Of a stretch of DNA of 64,000 nucleotides, positions 61,055 to 64,000 are shown in pieces. Within the stretch, counting starts at the first letter, position 1. Each line of letters opens with the position of its first letter. The notes beneath the pieces are model-generated. The model had not been told where the DNA came from. It searched no databases and saw only the letters and a program-made list of their open reading frames with translations. The stretch spans positions 1,426,001 to 1,490,000 of the forward strand of contig NZ_CP129674.1 in NCBI RefSeq assembly GCF_041080795.1. The letters run 5' to 3'. This DNA is from Bifidobacterium sp. WK041_4_12 (GTDB lineage: Bacteria > Actinomycetota > Actinomycetes > Actinomycetales > Bifidobacteriaceae). The position numbers and the translations under genes were made by a program.

Positions 61055-61675
61055 ATGCCTATCTATACTTTGCCGGATTTACCCTATGATTACTCGGCGT
61101 TGGAGCCGTATATCTCAGGAAAAATCATGGAACTTCATCATGACAAGCATCACAAGGCCTATGTCGATGGTGCGAACACGGCTTTGGAGCAAATCCATGA
61201 TGCGGCGGATTCTGGAGATGTCAAGAACTCAAATCTGCTTGAGAAAAACCTCGCGTTCAACCTTGCAGGGCACAAGAACCACACCATCTTCTGGAAGAAT
61301 ATGGCCCCTTCCAACGGTCAGGAACCAGAGGGCGAGTTGAAGGCTGCCATCGAAGACCAGTTCGGCTCATTCGAGGGGTTCAAGACGTATTTCACCTCCA
61401 TGACTGCGGGCATTCAGGGTTCCGGCTGGGCAGTTCTCGCATGGGATGCACTCGGCGAACGCCTGATTACGCTGCAGCTCTATGATCACCAGGGCAACTT
61501 GCCTGTTACCGTATTCCCATTGCTGCTTCTGGATCTGTGGGAGCACGCCTATTACCTTGATTATCTCAACGTTCGTGCCGACTATGTCAAGGCATGGTGG
61601 AACATCGTGAACTGGGAGGATGCCACCAAGCGTTTCGACGAGGTTCGCAACATCAACACCACGCTCGCGAAGTAA
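61055..61675 (+). CDS. sodA: superoxide dismutase, Mn type
   Basis: A 206-residue superoxide dismutase. Metal ligands are His28, His76 (in GHKNHTIFW), Asp160 and His164 (DLWEHAYYLDY). Gln146 (YDHQGN) and Gly72 fit the manganese rather than iron type; metal use was not tested. The ATG at 61055 has AGGAGA six bases upstream, while GTG at 61049 would overlap that spacing. No signal peptide, so cytoplasmic. Superoxide dismutase genes are rare in bifidobacteria and go with the respiratory genes in this window. Confidence 0.95.
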   Translation: MPIYTLPDLPYDYSALEPYISGKIMELHHDKHHKAYVDGANTALEQIHDAADSGDVKNSNLLEKNLAFNLAGHKNHTIFWKNMAPSNGQEPEGELKAAIEDQFGSFEGFKTYFTSMTAGIQGSGWAVLAWDALGERLITLQLYDHQGNLPVTVFPLLLLDLWEHAYYLDYLNVRADYVKAWWNIVNWEDATKRFDEVRNINTTLAK

Positions 61676-61786
61676 CGAACAACTCAACCCAACAGCCAAT
61701 CATTGATGTGAGTCCATGCTAGATACATAGCGATACCAATGGATGACACCACCAGTGGTTAGCAACTCAATATGTGGGGGGAAGAC

Positions 61787-61817
61787 GCCTCGGCTTGCAT
61801 CAAGCCGAGGCTTTGTT
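61787..61817 (+). terminator. intrinsic terminator of sodA
   Basis: An 11-bp perfect stem (GCCTCGGCTTG with CAAGCCGAGGC), 3-base loop CAT, then TTTGTT. It lies about 110 bases after the sodA stop and before the convergent ECF gene. On the opposite strand no T-run follows. Confidence 0.85.
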
Positions 61818-61861
61818 ATGCGTGATTGCTTTTCTGTTGTGCTTGTTTGCTTGACAAATCT

Positions 61862-64000
61862 CTATCTGCCGCCTAGGAATACATAGCTTCCCGCGAATGC
61901 CGCTGCAACAAGGGCTGCTATGGGAATAAGCACGCAGAGGATAAGAAAGCCATAGTCTATGCCTCGCAGTCTAGAAACGCGGGCGTGGCTTCGTGGCAGT
62001 GCACTGCCAAAGCCTCGTGTCTCCATCGCCGTTGCCAGCATGGTCGAGCGACGAATTGAAAGCACCAGCAACGCGAATGCCTGTGGGAAGAACGCAGCAA
62101 CGGCGTTCTCGTCACCCAATCCACGAGATCTGCGCGATGAAGTCAAGGCTGCCCAGTCATCCTGCAATACGCTGAACAGGCGTATGCCCGCCAGACCCCC
62201 ATATACGAATCTGTCTGGCAGATGCAGAATCTGCGTGAACGAGTCGGCCAGATCGGTCGCATCAATGCCGAATACCATGATTATCGCGGGAATGCCGATA
62301 GCAAGAATACGGATGGCGGTCGCGATAGCCAGTGTTGCGGAACGGTCGGTGACATGGATCATTCCCCATTGCCACCATGTGTCGCCACCCACTTTTCCGT
62401 AGAGCAGCACCGCCAGTGCTGCGCCCGGCGCACCCACGAAAATCGGCCATGAATATGTAAGTATTCTCCATGGCGATAGACCAGCGCACAGGAAGCCCAG
62501 CAGCTCAAGGCCGAGTGCGACGCTTGCAGAAACCCAATCGAGGCTCAGCAATAGTGGGATGGTCATCATCATGGCACCAATGAGTCGTATCGCTGGATTC
62601 AAAGCCGCTATGAAACGGGAATGACTGGATTGGCGAGGAGGCTCTCGGCGATCTTCCGCGTCACTCACCGCAATCATGTCGTCATGGGTCTGACTGTTCG
62701 CATGCTCGGCTTTCCAAGCCTGTTCGGAATCAGACGACGATGGAACCAATTCAACGACACGCGCATCCAACGCCGTGACCATCTCGAGGTCATGCGTCAC
62801 GACGATGATGCACACACCCTCGCGGCGCAGGGAGTCGATGTATCGAACGATCTGCATCCATGTGCATCGGTCCTGACCAAATGTGGGTTCATCGAGCAGA
62901 AGCACCTTTGGAGCCGCAGCCATGGCCGATGCGACCGTCAATCGTCGCTTCTCTCCGCCAGAAAGCGTGTAGGGATTCGCCTTCGCATACTGCAGAAGAT
63001 TGAAGCGTTCCAGCAGCTTGCGGGCAATGGAATGTGCCTGCGCCTCGTCCATGCCGATCTTGAGCGGTGCAAGCATCACCTCTTCCAACACGGTTCCCTT
63101 GGCGAACTGATGCTCAGGATTCTGGAACACGTATGAGATTCTCGATGCCAGATCGGTTGACTTCCATGCATGCGGGTCGTCGCTCTTGAGATTCCCTGCA
63201 AGTTCAGGTGTGGCCCTGACCGTGCCATTCACCGGTTTCAGCAGTCCAGCAAGCGTCATCGAAAGCGTTGACTTCCCCACCCCGTTGGCTCCCACAAGCG
63301 CCGTTATCTGCCCTTGTGCAAACTCAAGGTTGATATGCTCGGCAATCGCCTGACCGTGACGTCCGATAGCGAGATCGCGCGTAGTGAGCATCGTCGTTCC
63401 CGTGCCCACCTGTGCAGATGTATCAGGCTTGCCTTCGCCGTGCACGCGCCGAATCTCGTCCGTGGCCTTGCGATATCGCCTGGGCATCCATATGCCCAAT
63501 GCTGCGAAATCCAGCGTCGTGTCGGTGAACACTTCATCCGGCGTGCCATCGGCAACGATAACCGTGCGTCTGAAACCCTTCCGGGAAATTTCGTCAGTCG
63601 ACGGATCGGATGGCTTGACAGGCGATGTACCCTCGCGTTCAAGCCCGAGCACGACAACCCTGTCGATCATATCGATCCAAGGCTCTGCCTTATGTTCCAC
63701 GAGCACCATCGTGGCATGCTGAGTGTCGACGACATTGCGCACCGCGCCGACAATCTGGCGCACTCCATCCGGGTCGAGATTGGCAGTCGGTTCATCGAGA
63801 AGCAGCACACCTGGACGCATGGCGAGCACACCTGCAAGGGCAAGACGCTGCATCTGACCACCACTGAGATGCGTGGTCGAACGATGCAGCTGCACATCGT
63901 CCAGGCCGACTTCATGAAGGCACGCTTCGACACGTTTCCAGATCTGCGTCCGAGGCACGTTCATATTTTCCGGACCGAATGCCACATTGTCACCAAGACG
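61862..64000 (-). CDS. fused ECF transporter energy module (ATPase-ATPase-EcfT), N-terminus outside the window
   Basis: The frame runs off the right edge; about 712 residues are visible. First comes the rest of ATPase 1 (signature LSGGQMQRLALAG, Walker B LLLDEPTANLDPDG), then a complete ATPase 2 (Walker A LVGANGVGKSTLS, signature LSGGEKRRLTVAS, Walker B LLLDEPTFGQD), then a membrane EcfT/CbiQ domain of about 250 residues with five or six helices and the SSRRSRGLGDEN-type coupling motif plus AMETRGFGS. This is the whole energy-coupling module of a vitamin or cobalt/nickel importer in one chain; the substrate-binding S component is not in view. Fusion of all three parts is a known bifidobacterial and actinobacterial arrangement. 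Confidence 0.92.
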   Translation of the reverse strand, partial: RLGDNVAFGPENMNVPRTQIWKRVEACLHEVGLDDVQLHRSTTHLSGGQMQRLALAGVLAMRPGVLLLDEPTANLDPDGVRQIVGAVRNVVDTQHATMVLVEHKAEPWIDMIDRVVVLGLEREGTSPVKPSDPSTDEISRKGFRRTVIVADGTPDEVFTDTTLDFAALGIWMPRRYRKATDEIRRVHGEGKPDTSAQVGTGTTMLTTRDLAIGRHGQAIAEHINLEFAQGQITALVGANGVGKSTLSMTLAGLLKPVNGTVRATPELAGNLKSDDPHAWKSTDLASRISYVFQNPEHQFAKGTVLEEVMLAPLKIGMDEAQAHSIARKLLERFNLLQYAKANPYTLSGGEKRRLTVASAMAAAPKVLLLDEPTFGQDRCTWMQIVRYIDSLRREGVCIIVVTHDLEMVTALDARVVELVPSSSDSEQAWKAEHANSQTHDDMIAVSDAEDRREPPRQSSHSRFIAALNPAIRLIGAMMMTIPLLLSLDWVSASVALGLELLGFLCAGLSPWRILTYSWPIFVGAPGAALAVLLYGKVGGDTWWQWGMIHVTDRSATLAIATAIRILAIGIPAIIMVFGIDATDLADSFTQILHLPDRFVYGGLAGIRLFSVLQDDWAALTSSRRSRGLGDENAVAAFFPQAFALLVLSIRRSTMLATAMETRGFGSALPRSHARVSRLRGIDYGFLILCVLIPIAALVAAAFAGSYVFLGGR

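Noticed and set aside
1..64000. CRISPR array, prophage, toxin-antitoxin or restriction system
   Set aside because: No spacer-repeat series, integrase, phage structural gene, paired toxin-antitoxin or methylase/restriction motifs were seen; the tandem repeats found are too short and too few.

Overview
The window reads as a chromosomal segment of a Gram-positive, moderately GC-rich actinobacterium, most likely a member of the Bifidobacteriaceae. The strongest support is the order pheS-pheT, argCJBDFRGH, tyrS, (TPR protein), HAD phosphatase, small ORF, tlyA, nadK, recN, which follows the arrangement I recall from Mycobacterium tuberculosis (Rv1649 to Rv1696). The fused EcfA-EcfA-EcfT transporter and the small Ser-rich membrane proteins also fit bifidobacteria. 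The segment also carries ndh, a complete cydABDC set, a Mn-type superoxide dismutase and a long-chain polyprenyl diphosphate synthase. That is unusual for strictly fermentative bifidobacteria and recalls the oxygen-tolerant lineages from insect guts (Bifidobacterium asteroides type). Genus and lifestyle are inference.

Layout. 1-8 kb: end of an MFS permease, a small membrane protein, a MarR regulator plus short UvrA-like ATPase pair, asparagine synthetase (asnB), a membrane-anchored HNH nuclease and an F420-reductase-like dehydrogenase. 8-18 kb: a DHA2 drug exporter, a polyprenyl diphosphate synthase, and facing it the ndh-cydA-cydB-cydD-cydC respiratory cluster. 18-30 kb: a TRIC-type channel, a Ser-rich membrane protein, phosphoglycerate mutase-like phosphatase, rsfS, glmU, HAD-IIA phosphatase, tRNA-Gln, prs, nadD, a conserved hypothetical, proA, glyA. 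29.6-34 kb: thrC, then a compound inverted-repeat element, then a TPP-riboswitch-controlled thiamine salvage operon thiD-HAD-tenA. 34-43 kb: recN, nadK, tlyA, a small ORF, a HAD-IIA phosphatase, an Arg-rich disordered/TPR protein and tyrS. 43-52 kb: the arginine operon with a double ARG box in front of argC. 52-58 kb: a proline/glutamine-rich membrane protein, pheST and a SpoU rRNA methyltransferase. 58-64 kb: an FtsX/MacB-type permease and its ATPase, sodA, and a fused ECF energy module cut by the right edge.

How the genes work together. Ndh feeds electrons from NADH into the quinone pool and cytochrome bd passes them to oxygen; CydDC is needed for bd assembly; the polyprenyl synthase could supply a quinone tail; SodA removes superoxide. 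The arginine genes form one ArgR-controlled biosynthetic operon. The thiamine genes salvage pyrimidine under TPP control. Most of the window is housekeeping. I see no CRISPR array, insertion sequence, prophage or obvious defence island.

The least explained features are the 103-bp compound inverted repeat after thrC, a 44-bp perfect palindrome after prs, the long Arg/Asp/His/Asn-rich disordered protein, and several short tandem repeats placed in 5' leaders.
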